Part shown: piece after piece, positions 46,670 to 58,328 of the stretch
Layout: each line of letters begins with the position of its first letter
Numbering within the stretch: the first letter of the stretch is position 1
NCBI GenBank assembly: GCA_950022295.1
Contig: OX465597.1
Coordinates: 399,037,016 to 399,101,015 of the forward strand
Direction: 5' to 3'
Length of the DNA: 64,000 nucleotides
From: Bromus sterilis
Lineage: Eukaryota; Streptophyta; Magnoliopsida; Poales; Poaceae
Position numbers and translations under genes: made by a program
The notes under the pieces: generated by a model
The model's database searches: none
What the model was told of the DNA's origin: nothing
Seen by the model: the letters and a program-made list of their open reading frames with translations, nothing else

Positions 46670-47640
46670 GTGCACAAGCTAGCGCATGCATCCATCGGTT
46701 GGGCCATCCGCGTCGCCTCGCTTCTATCGCCTTAGCCTGGGTGCGGAAAAAATGACGATTCAATCGTTTCTAGCAGGGCTGGCTGAGGGCTGCTTTAAAA
46801 CATCGTGCGGGTTAGAAAATCAATGCAAAGCATGCTACCAAACAGATCAAAGTCACAACCAATGCGGAAAAAACATTCATGAAGGTCCCGGCAAAAAATG
46901 ATGTTTCAAAAAGAAATTTTGTAAGGCATTCTAAAATATTCATTTGTTTTTTTTCATATATCCATGGATGTTTTTCCATCAATAAATGTTGCATGTTGAT
47001 AAAACATTGAATATTGCTTGGCATAGAAAAACAAAAAAATTATTTTTTCTATTTTTTTAAACCCGTCACCACTATCCGGGTCCATCGCGAGTTCTCCCGC
47101 ACCCCCTCGTTCAATTAAGTAGGCTAGCGATCTCCCCTTGTCCCGTAGAGACCCCCTTCCTCTTCAATTTTCCTTGAAAAGACCAGAAGCTCGCAATCCA
47201 TGGCAGCCGACAAGCATCGTCACGAGAATTAAAACTATCGTTGCTACGATCCTCTTCAACACATGTGGACTACACCATCGGGTGTGGCTCGTCTCACTTA
47301 GAACGTCCATATGTAGAGCTCCATCTGAGATGGCCCCACTCGCTGACAATCGACGCCGTTGTCCCCATAATTTCCAGGCGCGAGGAGGACGATGAACCCG
47401 ATATGTGTCCCCCTTGGTTACCATGAGTGCCACCACATTCATAGTGTATTTGGCATCTATGTGCTTTATCTATAGGGAGGCATACTCCTTGTGTGTGCCT
47501 TCAACATCACCCCACCCTACACCGTAGTTGGGCTGACCTAGTAGCCATTGCGGCCCATCAGTGTCTGCGCTAGCCAGCTTCGGCTTGGTGCGCACTATTT
47601 ATTCTATTTTTCTAAAAACAAAGTTGAGGCCCCAGTTGCA
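46670..47640. other. Intergenic DNA, nothing assigned
   Basis: Mixed-composition DNA right of the retrotransposon nest. Short frames at 46686-46901 and 47138-47442 show no recognisable domain. It could be remnants of older elements. Confidence 0.4.
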
Positions 47641-48600
47641 AGTATTATTTTTTACAAAATAGTCCTTAGTAGTTCATCCTTCATATCTTTTTATCCTTGA
47701 ATTTGTTGAATCTACGCGCGCACATTCCTCTTTTATTTTTTCCTTTCATTTTTTCACTTTTTTGTTTTTGTGTTACTTTATTTTATAATTTTATTTATAT
47801 TAAAAATAGTATAAGTATATATTACAAAAAAATACTTTATGAAATATTTCAAAAAAATTAAAATATTAATCATGTAAATAAAAACATTTTCATATATACA
47901 AAAAATGTATAATATGTATGAAATATGGTGCACATAAAAATATAATAATTTATTATTTATGTATTTAAAAGTTCTAAACATTTATTAAAAATGCTTCTGG
48001 TGTATATATTTTTTTATAACATGTATGAAAAAAGTACATATTCAAATATATATTTTAATAAAATATTAACGACTACTTGAAAAATGTAAAACATGTATGC
48101 ATAAAATATTCTAAAGTATACGAAAAATGTACAATGTGTATGAATAAATTATATGTCAAAACATATGTTTACAAAAATAAATAAAATGTAAAAACTGTAT
48201 GTGTACTTTTAGCCAAAAAGTTGCCATTAAAAGGAATATTCAGCGTGTATTGAATTTTTTTTACATGTCTTTTTTAAAACGTGTATTTGAAAAAACGTAT
48301 GTCATGTGTTTAGAAAACATTGGACATGTATACATTAAATCGACTACGTGTGTTGAAAAGAGTAGACATGAGTAATAAAAAGGAACCAATGAAAAAATAT
48401 ATAGAAAAATCAATGAAAAACACACACACACACACAATAAAAAATAACCAATGAAAAATAACGAAAATTGATAAAAATACAAAAAAGTGGACAAAAAAAT
48501 CAACACAAACAACGCATAAAAACAAAATTAAATTAAAAACCCAATAATAAGGTTCTAAATACCAAAGAAAAACAAACACACACAAAAAAGTTATGGACAA
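47641..48600. repeat. AT-rich degenerate repeat tract
   Basis: Long A/T-rich DNA with recurring ATGTATGAAA, AAAAATGTA and ATATATTTT words and a (CA)8 microsatellite at 48421-48436. Such tracts are common inside old Triticeae DNA transposons. No ends were found, so class is not assigned. Confidence 0.5.
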
Positions 48601-48639
48601 CCTATCTTTACAAACAACAGCGAAGCGCCTGTGATGACT

Positions 48640-48775
48640 TCGTTAAATCTTCGGACTCGCCAATTCAAGATCAGTCTTTCGGAGATGTTCATCGGAATAG
48701 AGTGTACGTGTGTGCGTTCATAAGGATGAATGTGTATAGATACTTCTGAGCGTTTGCGTCTGTACTGTCTTCCGC
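48640..48775 (+). mobile_element. LINE 3'-tail-like fragment
   Basis: The run GTGTGTGCGTTCATAAGGAT and later GAGCGTTTGCGTCTGTACTG resemble the 3' end of abundant Triticeae non-LTR elements. It is followed by A-rich DNA. No LINE coding sequence is present. Confidence 0.45.
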
Positions 48776-49269
48776 AAAGAAAAACAGCAAGCCGATCCAA
48801 CTAGACAACAAGAAAAGACACAGACCTAGGAGAGAAATGAGGAGAAAGAGGAAAACGGGGCGGCCTAAAAACAACACCCCACAAAAAACATTCAAGTAAA
48901 TTTTAATATGAGATCATTAATTAAAGGATATTTTTCGTGCATGACATTTTTTTTATTTTGATGATGGAAGTGATGCTCAACATGTGCTTGACTTATCTCA
49001 ACCTAAAATTTTGCAATTTTTATATATTTGTTTATTCAACATATCTTATCTTCTAAATTGTGTGTTTATATTACATCTTGAAATGTTTTATCTTCTAAAA
49101 TGTTTATAGATTAGAATTTTTCATGTGGAAATCTTTAAAATTAGATTTCTAGTTAATAGGTTTTGACAAACTCTTTTTTCATGAAAAAAACAGAAATAAA
49201 AAATGACAAACAAAAAATAAATAAAAATGAAAATCACGAGTTTTCTTGTGGAGGTACATAAATTGTGAT
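48776..49269. other. AT-rich intergenic DNA, nothing assigned
   Basis: No coding similarity, clear element ends or RNA gene seen. Confidence 0.4.
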
Positions 49270-49475
49270 TTTTTTTCTTCAGAAAGCACATATTTGCTTC
49301 TCGCGATGTCACAAAATTTCTTGTTTAGAAGCACATATTTTGTTTCTCATGGAGTTATAAATATTTCCAGCATTGTGCTTTCCTTATTTTAGGGAAGCAC
49401 ACATTTGCTTCTCATATTGACATTTTTTAATAAACTATATTTTTTTCCTTTTCAAAAAGCATAAATTTAGTTCAT
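49270..49475. repeat. Degenerate repeats of GAAGCACATATTTGCTTC
   Basis: Four related copies near 49282, 49328, 49394 and 49458. The first three are imperfect inverted repeats (GAAGCA...TGCTTC). Spacing is about 45-65 bp. Confidence 0.7.
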
Positions 49476-49996
49476 GTGAAATCAAAATTTTGCTTTGTTA
49501 AAGTATATATTCTTTTTTTACCAAAATTCTCAAAAAATAAAGCGAAATCCAAAAAGAAAAGGAAAAAAGATAACACGTAAAAGAATACGGATGTTGCCAA
49601 CAAGTAATGCATGACGGAGGTTGGACGCACCATTTAGCAAACTCACAGACTCAAAAGTAACTTCTGCGAAAGCCCCTGACGAAATCAAGTATGAACAACC
49701 CTCCTGCAATGCACTCAGTTTTCTTTTTGGCGAGGTTGGTTGGACAGGCCTTGTCCAAGAAGAGCCCATAAAATACTTCGGTCAGGCTTGTATTTCCTAC
49801 TGGGCTGGGAGAGCCACAACGCTGGTTAACTTTTTATTTAGTTCCACTCTCTTCCCTAGTCACCGGTTGAGGGGTACCTTTACGAAGATCACCCACGCGC
49901 GCTTAGAGTGCACCAAGTATCTCATTCTGGCACGATTCGAGGTTTCCTTTTAGTTCCTTCGTGGTTGACATGTGGCAGCTTGTGGACGCACAATCG
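49476..49996. other. Intergenic DNA, nothing assigned
   Basis: The open frame at 49621-49953 has no recognisable domain and unconvincing composition. No element ends found. Confidence 0.4.
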
Positions 49997-50172
49997 TAGC
50001 CACAACCACAGGTGGAGTCATAACCACAAGTACAACCACAGTCGTAGGTGCGGTCACAGTTTTTGCGTTGCCACAGATACAGTCAAAAGTGCATCCACAA
50101 GTGTAGCCACAGTTCCGCGTAGCCACAGACGCAACCACAGGCTCAGCCACAGGTATAACCATAGTTGTTGCT
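49997..50172. repeat. Degenerate 12-bp minisatellite
   Basis: About fourteen units with a 12-bp period, roughly CACAGNNGNANC, for example CACAGATACAGT, CACAAGTGTAGC, CACAGACGCAAC, CACAGGCTCAGC and CACAGGTATAAC. Since 12 is a multiple of three, frames through it stay open on both strands. Confidence 0.8.
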
Positions 50173-50548
50173 TCGTGCGTAACGCAGTCAGAACGCGACA
50201 CGTGACGATTCCGAAACGCATCGAAATGATCTCTACGGGGGCGGGCGGGAGGATGCCCTCTAACTAGTGATTCTCTAAACAGCCACATGTCACCCTGGGT
50301 CGAACGATAAAACATGCCCTCTAACTGGTGGTTTAGTTGATATACCGATGATTATTTTGAATGATAAATAAAGCTTAGCGGGTTGTCTTAAAATAAACCT
50401 CCACGCTTTTAAGGTCCTTACACTTAAAATCAGTTTTCTTTAGGCTTATGGTTGGTTGTGAAAACAAATTGTCCCTCCCAAAGATTACCTTAAAATCCCC
50501 AATTTAAACATTTATTTTAAAAGCCAAATATTTAACACTTAATTAGTA

Positions 50549-50782
50549 TTACCTCCATACTAGTTTACTAGTCTCCTTGTATTCTGGTTCATATTTTAAC
50601 AATGAATTTAATTAATAAAATAGAAAGTATATCTATAAAATAAATAACATTGGAAACTACATTTAAATATTGAATACAATAATATATATTTTTATGACAT
50701 GCACTGATATTTTGCTAGTCAAGTATATGATCAAACTTTGACCAAATAATAAATGGTGACTACTAAACCTGGACGAATATAG
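50549..50782. mobile_element. Degenerate Stowaway-type MITE (234 bp)
   Basis: TA-flanked. The left end TTACCTCCATAC and right end CCTGGACGAATATAG are decayed forms of the CTCCCTCCGT terminal repeat. The interior words ATGACATGCA and TCAAACTTTGACC match a long Stowaway class common in grasses. Confidence 0.6.
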
Positions 50783-50784
50783 TA

Positions 50785-52650
50785 GGCTTTTGAAATACAG
50801 AAATTGGTTGGATTTCTAGAATAAACTGAGGAACAAGCAGCTTATTTCCATAGCCCATCATAGGCATCAAACAAACTAACTCATAATGATTCAATAATTT
50901 TGATTTGAAGTGCGATGCACTGCGTACATAATAGAGTGTGCTTTAGTACATCTTCCTTTCAAAAATATACAGAATAAACTTGTGTTTTCATTTGTAATTA
51001 TAATTAGTTATATGTAATTTACTTTCATTAAAAGGCTTTGAAATATCTAAAACTCCCTAGAGGCAAACACATGCTTCATGCCGTTGTCCACTCATGAGAT
51101 TAATTGTTGATTTCTAGCAAGTTAAGTTATTACATTGATTTGTTTCATTTTGATTTTATCTATGCTGGTTTGGGTGTAATTATATTTTAACATTGTATTG
51201 TTATGTGTATATCTTGTTGGGTTGATTTTGAAGATAATATTTGGTCTTAGAGCAGAGTGGAATTGTTTGTCCGATATTGCAGTGTCCTTACCTGTTTCGA
51301 TCTCGATGGTAGCCAGTAGTGATCGTGTCAGCCCCTTGGGAGCTTTTATTTCACAATGAAACCATTAAATTATTGCTATGACGCTCATATGGACCTGCCA
51401 ATAAAGTCGTCCCTCGTCCATTTTGGCTCCCTGTTTCGCTCGCTTAGCTTTTTTACTTCCACTCACTCCACTACTTGCTAATAAAAAAACCGGTTATCGT
51501 AGATACCTATTTGAAAAAAAATGTTAGATGAAAAGATGTTAAAGATTTAAAAATCTTGGATTTTCAAAAAAAGTTGTGAATTATAAGAATCATAAAATTT
51601 AAAAATATGCATGGATTCAAAAAACATTCATGAACTTCAAACAATGTTCTTGAATGTTAAAAAGTTTCACAAATTTAAATATTCCAGAGATTGTAAAAAA
51701 ATCATAAACTTTAGAAAATCTTGAATTTAAGTTTTTGAATGAGTTTGAAAAATATATATGTATTTTCAAAAATATTCACATTTTTTACGTTCATATATTT
51801 TAATACAAATTCATGAATTAAAATGTGAAAAAATGAAAAATATAAAAGTGAAAGAATAAAATACATTATAACACTGAAAACACGATAAAATATCAAGAAT
51901 AATTTCTCAAAATTAAAATAATAATCAACCAACCCATTGCGATGCTTGCTGATAGTGGGAGTTGCGATGCTCATGGGAAAAGCTTGCGATTTCGGTGATG
52001 GGTGGTTGCCATGGCGATGGGTATTATGCATTCTATGTGTTGGAAAAATGACCTAGAGAAAATGATAAAGTGTTACTATATATTTTCACGTTCATAATTA
52101 ATCTTTATATTTATGTGCTACAATTGTTATGGTCTTGAATATGATATTGAGAAGATAAATTCATTTGCATGTGTGGAAATGTAAATACCAAGAATTATTG
52201 GTCTAGCCTCTAAGACCAGCTCATGCATTTTCGAGGATTAAGTTTTCTTGATCACGAACATCGCCATTGCGACAATGCTGCCAACAATAATAAGAATGAA
52301 TTGTTATCAGAACAATGATGTTGAACAGTCCCAAGTAAATGATATACTTCGAGACCGCATCTTATATTTTTGAGAAGTTGGTCTCAATTCTTTCAACATG
52401 CAAAGTGTCCATCTCAACATTCTCACAAAGCCGCTACCTTTATTATCTTAACATCCACGCATGACACTTGATCAAAGGCCCACCACAATATGCATGAGAT
52501 AAATGTTTTCATAGATAGTTAATCTCATGCACAAATCCATCATATCACACATGCCACCACATCAAGGCTCAGTCAACATGCATGGGATTTTTTTTCATTA
52601 TATCATGTCACTTATATTAAATAAATATTTTCGACTACACAAAACGGACA
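50785..52650. other. AT-rich intergenic DNA with TTCATGAA-type repeats
   Basis: No gene. Positions 51510-51850 are made of degenerate words such as TTCATGAACTTCAAA and AAAATTTAAAAATATG, typical of decayed DNA-transposon interiors in Triticeae. The remainder has no recognised feature. Confidence 0.45.
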
Positions 52651-52651
52651 T

Positions 52652-52720
52652 GTAGCCTGATGGTTGCAGCAAACTTAGTAGCACGCCAGGTCCTGGGTTC
52701 GACTCCCGGTGGAAGCGAAT
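52652..52720 (+). repeat. tRNA-like SINE head
   Basis: An A-box-like TAGCCTGATGG (52652-52662) and a B-box GGTTCGACTCC (52695-52705) are spaced as in a Pol III promoter, and CCCGGTGGAAGCGAATTT follows. No acceptor-stem pairing is evident, so it is tRNA-derived and not a tRNA gene. Confidence 0.55.
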
Positions 52721-52892
52721 TTAAACAGGCCTGTGTACAAATTTCTGGAAATAAAATATTGTGGGGTTGTTGTCCTACAGTAAAACAGTCAAAAAATAAT
52801 CAAATACAATATATAATAATATTTTTAGTTTTAGTTTATATATTATTAATTCAATTCATTCTTCATACATTTAAAATACATTGCAATTGATT

Positions 52893-52909
52893 CCCGCACA
52901 ACGTGCGGG
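52893..52909 (+). repeat. Short GC hairpin, possible Helitron 3' end
   Basis: CCCGCAC-AAC-GTGCGGG forms a 7-bp stem in AT-rich DNA, followed within about 11 bp by CTCTCGTAGT. Helitrons end with such a hairpin and CTRR, but a clean CTRR is missing. Confidence 0.35.
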
Positions 52910-53039
52910 GTATCCTCTCGTAGTAACAATGTCATAAATCATATAATAAATTTTTTAGAGCATGAGAATATCGAGTTATATTCACGCACGAAGATGTAAT
53001 TTTGTTATTATCAAAAGTTATTCGTAATTGGGTGGTGAT

Positions 53040-53960
53040 AATGGTAAATTCCCGGTCCATCCGATTGTGTAGGTAGCGACTGTGATAGCTCGAGATTGGG
53101 ATTTATTCATTCATGATGAAGAGATATTTACTTTGGGCCCACTCGATATGATGGTATCCATTATAGTCTGGCTTGTCACAACGTGATTGAATCACGGGGA
53201 TACCGGAATACGATAACGAATAAAAGAACAAACTTACACATAGGATAACAAGGATTTGTGATCAAAGTCTTTCTTCATATGAAATGCCAAACATCTTGCC
53301 TTTAACTTTGTTATATTGCGAAACAAAACGATTGGAAAATGAATTGCATAAGATTCACTCGAAACTTCTTCGTGTATGTGCAGAAGTCAACATGGATGTC
53401 CAAGTTTCACTATTGATTATTGGTTGTCGATAAAAGGCTATTGTCCTATGCTCGGAAAGCATTCCGACTCATGTCCTCATATCAAAATTATTGGATCACA
53501 CACTTAACAAGTAGTAGTCTGTTAGAACACAATAATTGAAGAAGAATTAGTGAAATAGACCGAAAAAGTTTTGGCGGGCACCGAAAGTTGTTCTGGGTGT
53601 TTAAGGATATGTTTAGAGCGCTTGGGAATGGTCCCGGATGGAGCATATGGAAATGATACTGGGGAAGTTCTGAATCATATGGAATGATTTCTAGGTAATC
53701 GTTGGACATGCCGACACATGTCTCGGTCATCGAATATCTTAGACTGTAACTCAGATGGTGTCGAAACCTATCCAGATAGTTTAACAACATCTGAAAAAGG
53801 TCCCAAAAGTTCCTGAAAGTGTTCCGGAAGGTTTCAAAAGGTCTCAGAACTATCTTCGAAGGTACCGAAATGGCCAAAAATAGTCCCAAAAGATCCTAAA
53901 AGCTTCTGTAAGTTTTCCGGAATGGCCAAGAATGATCTGATTCCAAGCGGTGCTCATTAC
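53040..53960 (+). mobile_element. Decayed Angela/BARE-like Copia LTR remnant
   Basis: Ordered matches to words I know from Angela/BARE LTRs: CTCGAGATTGGGATTT, TTTGGGCCCACTCGATA, GGGGATACCGG, AACATGGATGTCCA, then CCGAAAGTTGTTC and later repeated TTCCGGAA. It is heavily mutated and has no clear ends. Confidence 0.55.
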
Positions 53961-54094
53961 ATTCATATGTTCTTTGCTTGAAGTTGTTTGTTTGTTTCCT
54001 GCTTTGGATGGGTGTGTTGTGTTGGGATGTTGTATTTAGTTGGTTGCACGGTTGTTTATGCTTTATATATAATCGTGTATGTGCGATGCACTTA

Positions 54095-54367
54095 GACCTC
54101 CCGCAATGGGTGGTATCATAAGCTAGTATCATGCACATGATACTAGTGTATGATACAACCTTTACAATGCATAATATAATATTTTAGTATCATAAGTAGT
54201 ACTATTTATTGTCATGCAAGACACATACTTTCTTAGCATTTATTTTGATACGGTATCATAATATGATACTCAACCCTCTTTATTTTCATTTAATTCTATG
54301 TCATATCATCAAATTTGCTTAGGTGACATGCATGATACTAGCTATGATACTCCCATTGCGGGAGGTC
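54095..54367. mobile_element. Harbinger-type (Tourist-like) MITE (273 bp)
   Basis: Terminal inverted repeats GACCTCCCGCAATGGG and CCATTGCGGGAGGTC, flanked by TTA (54092-54094 and 54368-54370). Subterminal GTATCATA motifs are repeated. Confidence 0.85.
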
Positions 54368-54549
54368 TTAGGCATCTTTCAATGTAAAGGTGTTAAGTGC
54401 ATTAAATGAGTTAATTCAACTAGAGTCTCCAATGCATTGATGTTTAGCTTCTTGTTGCTAAGGCTGGTCACAATGGGGGGTAACATATACTAGTATCGTG
54501 CATATGATACTAGTATATGATACCACTTTCACAATGCATAGTATCATAA

Positions 54550-55221
54550 GAGCGAGTCTAATAAGGTACTGTCAGCGGGCTGTAAGAATTAAAGTACTCC
54601 CTCCGATCTATATTACTTGTCGCTCAAACGAATGTATCTAGAAGCATTTCAATATTAGATACATCCATTCAAACGACAAGTAATATGAGTTGGAGGGAGT
54701 ATTATATTTATGGTGAGTTGGACGAGAGAGAAGAGGAGAGAGAAGGGAAGCGGGTTATAGATTAACAGTCGGCTGCAACACGAGCTTCAAGAAATGTTGT
54801 GAGAATGTAAAATGGGCCATACATTCATAAAACTAGAAGAATCCCCGCTGCAAAAATTTCTATAAAAACTCTACAATGTATATTAAAAGGAAATAATATG
54901 CATGTAGTTGAAAGTATATGACATGAGCAAATGATTGATTGCAAATAGATGATGTGGATAGCTTGCATATTGAGATAGATACCATAAATGTATCTTAGTA
55001 GGATTTTGTTAGTGAATGACATGGACAAATGATTGGCTACAATAATAGATGATGTGGATGGCTTTCATGTTGAGATAGACACTATAAATGCATCTTGGTG
55101 GGGTTTTGCTTTATAAGAGATATAGATAGTACTTCTTACTAACTAGCTATTATACATGTTGGCTATTGGTGATGTGGCAACTTCATATAACTCGTTGTTG
55201 GCTATACTATTAACCACGCTC
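54550..55221. mobile_element. Middle MITE of the nest (672 bp with its insert)
   Basis: Ends GAGCGAGTCTAATAAGGTA and TACTATTAACCACGCTC, flanked by TAA (54547-54549 and 55222-55224), indicating a Harbinger-type element. It contains a tandem duplication of about 100 bp (54910-55015 and 55016-55110). Confidence 0.75.
54597..54699. mobile_element. Stowaway MITE, innermost (103 bp)
   Basis: Ends CTCCCTCCGATCTATATTAC and GTAATATGAGTTGGAGGGAG with TA duplications at 54595-54596 and 54700-54701. Confidence 0.92.
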
Positions 55222-55701
55222 TAAGTTGGTATCATAGATGAGTTAATTATTGCCATGCAAGACACATAGTAATCTAACATTTTATATGATATTGTATCAT
55301 ATCATGATACTCAATCTTCTCTTCGTTCATTTAATTGTGTGTCGCCTAAGAAAAATGCCTAGTTGGCATGTATAATACTGCCTATGATACTCCCATTGTA
55401 ACCAACCTAAGGTTGCTTCATTTAATTATTTAGCAACTAAAGTATTTCATGCATAGGCTAGTTTCCTCCATTTTAAAGTTTTGCATAGGTTCACGCGACT
55501 AGCACCATTTCCTTCTATGGTCACCAAACTCCTCTCTCTCCTCTCAATTACCTTGTCACATAGGATTTTTTGCCTAGTTAGACTTAACACCTATACAAGG
55601 TGAAGCGTTGGGAGCAGCCTTATAAACTTAAGCAATACAATTTTATGTCATGCAAAAGGTATTAGTTAGGATAATAAAAAGATAATTTATGTTACGTATT
55701 A

Positions 55702-55779
55702 CCTCTGTCCCATAATGTAGTAACGTTTTTCTGAGCTAGACTAGCTTAAAAACGATATTATATTATGGGATGGAGGGAG
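55702..55779. mobile_element. Stowaway MITE (78 bp)
   Basis: Ends CCTCTGTCCCATAATGTAG and ATATTATGGGATGGAGGGAG with TA flanks. Confidence 0.85.
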
Positions 55780-55781
55780 TA

Positions 55782-56716
55782 GTTAAGAGAAATAAATGTG
55801 TGGTGACTTATTGATTTCAAGAGCCTAATTATTGATAGGAAAATTTAATATCGTATACCGATCTTGTTGTGGATTATGTTGTGCCACTAAACATGAAAGC
55901 AATCTGAATCATTGGATAAAGTGAGTTTAACGGATAGAACTTTTCTGTTTTAACCATGTTCATACTTTTATAGTAGTATTAGATAAAGCGGGATGAAACC
56001 TTTCTCGATACCTTGCAAGAAAAATGCCAGCAAGAAAAATGGGGGAGATGAGCTCATTTCCGAGTAAATTGGCGGCATGCAAATATGCATTCCCTTTTAT
56101 TAATCAAATTTGTCAGGATTACAAACAAACACAAAAAGTTGTAGAGTACATTTTTGGCATAACCCAATTTAAAAATTGTTAACATGAAAACTATCGTAAT
56201 CAAACAACATCTAAAATGCCATTGTGTTTATATTGTTTTTGATATATTTGAAAATAACAAGATATAGAACCGAGTAAAATCACAATTACAAGTGTACATA
56301 GTTTGTCAAGAACAAAATAAATAGAAGACTAAGTAAGTGTTTTGGAGAGCAGTCTTCATGAGGGTCGTTATTAAAAAAATACTTAAAAGTTGTGGAAAAT
56401 GCCAAAGATAATTCGACAAATAAATATACATGTTGTTTAATTGTGTTTGAAATTTCATCAAGAAATGTTATTATTTGCAGGCTACACAATAAAGAAAAAT
56501 ATCTGATTCGAAATCAAGAAAAAGAAAGCACAGTTTAACTAACGTAATTATCTTTGATGTGTAGATCACATACACACATATATTATAAATATCTTTCTAC
56601 CAGTATATATATTTTAGATTTTTTTAAGTGTGAAAATTTTATTCTTGCTAACAGAAATTAAGGGCCTTTTTGGAACCCGGCTTCCAAACGCACTTTGGTC
56701 TCTCAATCCAAAGAGG
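55782..56716. other. AT-rich intergenic DNA, nothing assigned
   Basis: No gene or element ends recognised. A short frame at 56286-56489 has no domain. Confidence 0.4.
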
Positions 56717-56718
56717 TA

Positions 56719-56799
56719 CTCCCTCCGTCCCATAATATAGTAACGTTTTTTAAGTTAGTCTAGTTCAAAAAACGATACTATATTATGAGACTGAGGTAG
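56719..56799. mobile_element. Stowaway MITE (81 bp)
   Basis: Starts CTCCCTCCGTCCCATAATAT and ends with the decayed partner TATTATGAGACTGAGGTAG; TA flanks. Close relative of the copy at 55702. Confidence 0.88.
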
Positions 56800-56940
56800 T
56801 ATGTTTTATTTTTCATAACCGCACTAGTATAGAGATCCTGTACTAGGCGTACCACAAAGAGCACTAGCGATGTTTTTTCTAGCACGCCGCTAATACAACG
56901 CGACTGGTAATGAAATAATAGCAACATCACACTACTACTA

Positions 56941-57021
56941 TTTTCTTTGTTCAATAATATAAAACATTTTGGTTAGCTAAATTAGCCTATCTAAACGTCA
57001 TATATTAGGAAACAAAGGGAG
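56941..57021. mobile_element. Degenerate Stowaway MITE (81 bp)
   Basis: The right end ATATTAGGAAACAAAGGGAG pairs imperfectly with left TTTTCTTTGTTCAATAATAT; TA flanks at 56939-56940 and 57022-57023. Confidence 0.75.
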
Positions 57022-57023
57022 TA

Positions 57024-57496
57024 GTTATCCAGGTATCAGCGGGATGTGACCGCATATCGCCAATGTTACATGCTCTAACCTGAATAAAAAAATACAAATG
57101 TGTTAATTCAATTAAATTTTGATTAAACATTAATTAAAGTTAATGATTTTAACTAGTTCGCATCATTCATATGTATTATTGAGTACTAATTAGATTGAAA
57201 AGATAAATATATCTTCTCTATCTAAATAACAGGTTTTCACTAACATATTTCTCTCATCATGCAAGTATGTCATCTCATCATTCAAGATGCATGATAAATG
57301 CTCACCTCAAGATGCCACTATGCATAATAAAAATATATTCTAACATGCAACATGCATGCATCCATGAGAAACTCAATTCTATTAACATTGTTAATTCAAT
57401 CAGTATTATTTCAAATATTCATGTTTCATTTAGCCAAATTTTGCATTCAAATATATCATTAAAAAATTCCACAATAATGTGCAGGGCATCATCTAG
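57024..57496 (+). mobile_element. AT-rich segment with possible Helitron 3' end
   Basis: The tract ends AATGTGCAGGGCATCATCTAG followed by T, and CTAG-T is a Helitron-like terminus. The hairpin is poor (CCACA...TGTG). The 5' end was not found. Confidence 0.3.
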
Positions 57497-58328
57497 TTTC
57501 TTAAACGTTGTTGAAATGTTCCTACGCGCCGCTGAACGCCATGGCCATCCTCGGTTCGTACATGTGCCGCTTACTTATCATCTTCAAAGATGTAGATGGC
57601 GGCGACTTTGTCGACACCGAAGCTGGAGGCCTCCTCTAGCCATCGCTTCTTCGCAGTAGGTGTCACAGTCGACTCATCTTGTTCCATGAGAATTCAAAGG
57701 AGAGGTAGATGGCCATCTAGAATTCTTGGAACTTCGGGTCGGTGCGAGATAGAGTGTCGGGCCATGGAGGTGTGATGGATCCCCAGGCCTTGCCGACGGG
57801 AGGGTTCCTGCTCCGTTCATAGATGTTTTTTTTACTTTCCTTTGGGTTTTTGTGCTTCTCAGGAAGGCAGGGCAACGATGGGTTCATGAAGATGGAACAT
57901 GATTCTCCTCGTCTATCCCTTGTTTCGATAATTTGTCTAGCATAGTCGAAAGGCGAGTGAAGGTGTGTCTTTGACGGATCTCATGAGATTCGAGTCAACA
58001 TTAGTTTACCGTGGATTCCCGTGGATTCATTTTTTGTTTAACCTCGTTTATGTGTCTACATGTTGGATCCTTTGATCTATGCTTTTCTTCATCGATAACA
58101 ATTGCTATTCTGGTGTGCTGCTTTTGTGGGGTTTTGGCACGACGACTTCTCCATTGCCTATTATAATAAGTTTTGCTCAGCTCCGATTGGAAAGGAGCGA
58201 TAACAATGGTGCGTGTTCAGCTCGCTTTAGTGCTTATAGTCATCGTTAGATGGTTTAAAAACTTCAATTTGTTTTTATACTTTCTATATTGCTATAATAG
58301 ATGATGCATAGATTTTATCAAAAAAAAG
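57497..58328 (+). mobile_element. Probable 3' region of a LINE-like retroelement
   Basis: From about 58040 the text (TTTTCTTCATCGATAACAAT, CGACGACTTCTCCATTGCC, GGAAAGGAGCGATAACAATG, TTTAGTGCTTATAGTCATCG) resembles the 3' ends of Triticeae non-LTR elements, and it ends in A8 at 58320-58327. Positions 57500-57830 hold short unrecognised frames. No reverse transcriptase is visible. Confidence 0.4.

Larger units (their letters stand above)
54462..55407. mobile_element. Outer MITE of a three-level nest
   Basis: Ends GGCTGGTCACAATGGG and CCCATTGTAACCAACC, flanked by TAA (54459-54461 and 55408-55410). The subterminal GTATCATA words relate it to the MITE at 54095. It is interrupted at 54550-55221. 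Confidence 0.8.

Noticed and set aside
49950..50315. Protein gene through the 12-bp repeat
   Set aside because: The frame is kept open by the repeat period on both strands, and no conserved domain is present.
52651..52720. Functional tRNA gene
   Set aside because: A and B boxes are present but acceptor and anticodon stems do not pair, and SINE-like sequence follows.
57267..57659. 130-codon frame as a gene
   Set aside because: It spans the AT-rich MITE/Helitron-like DNA and a different GC-rich segment, with no domain match.
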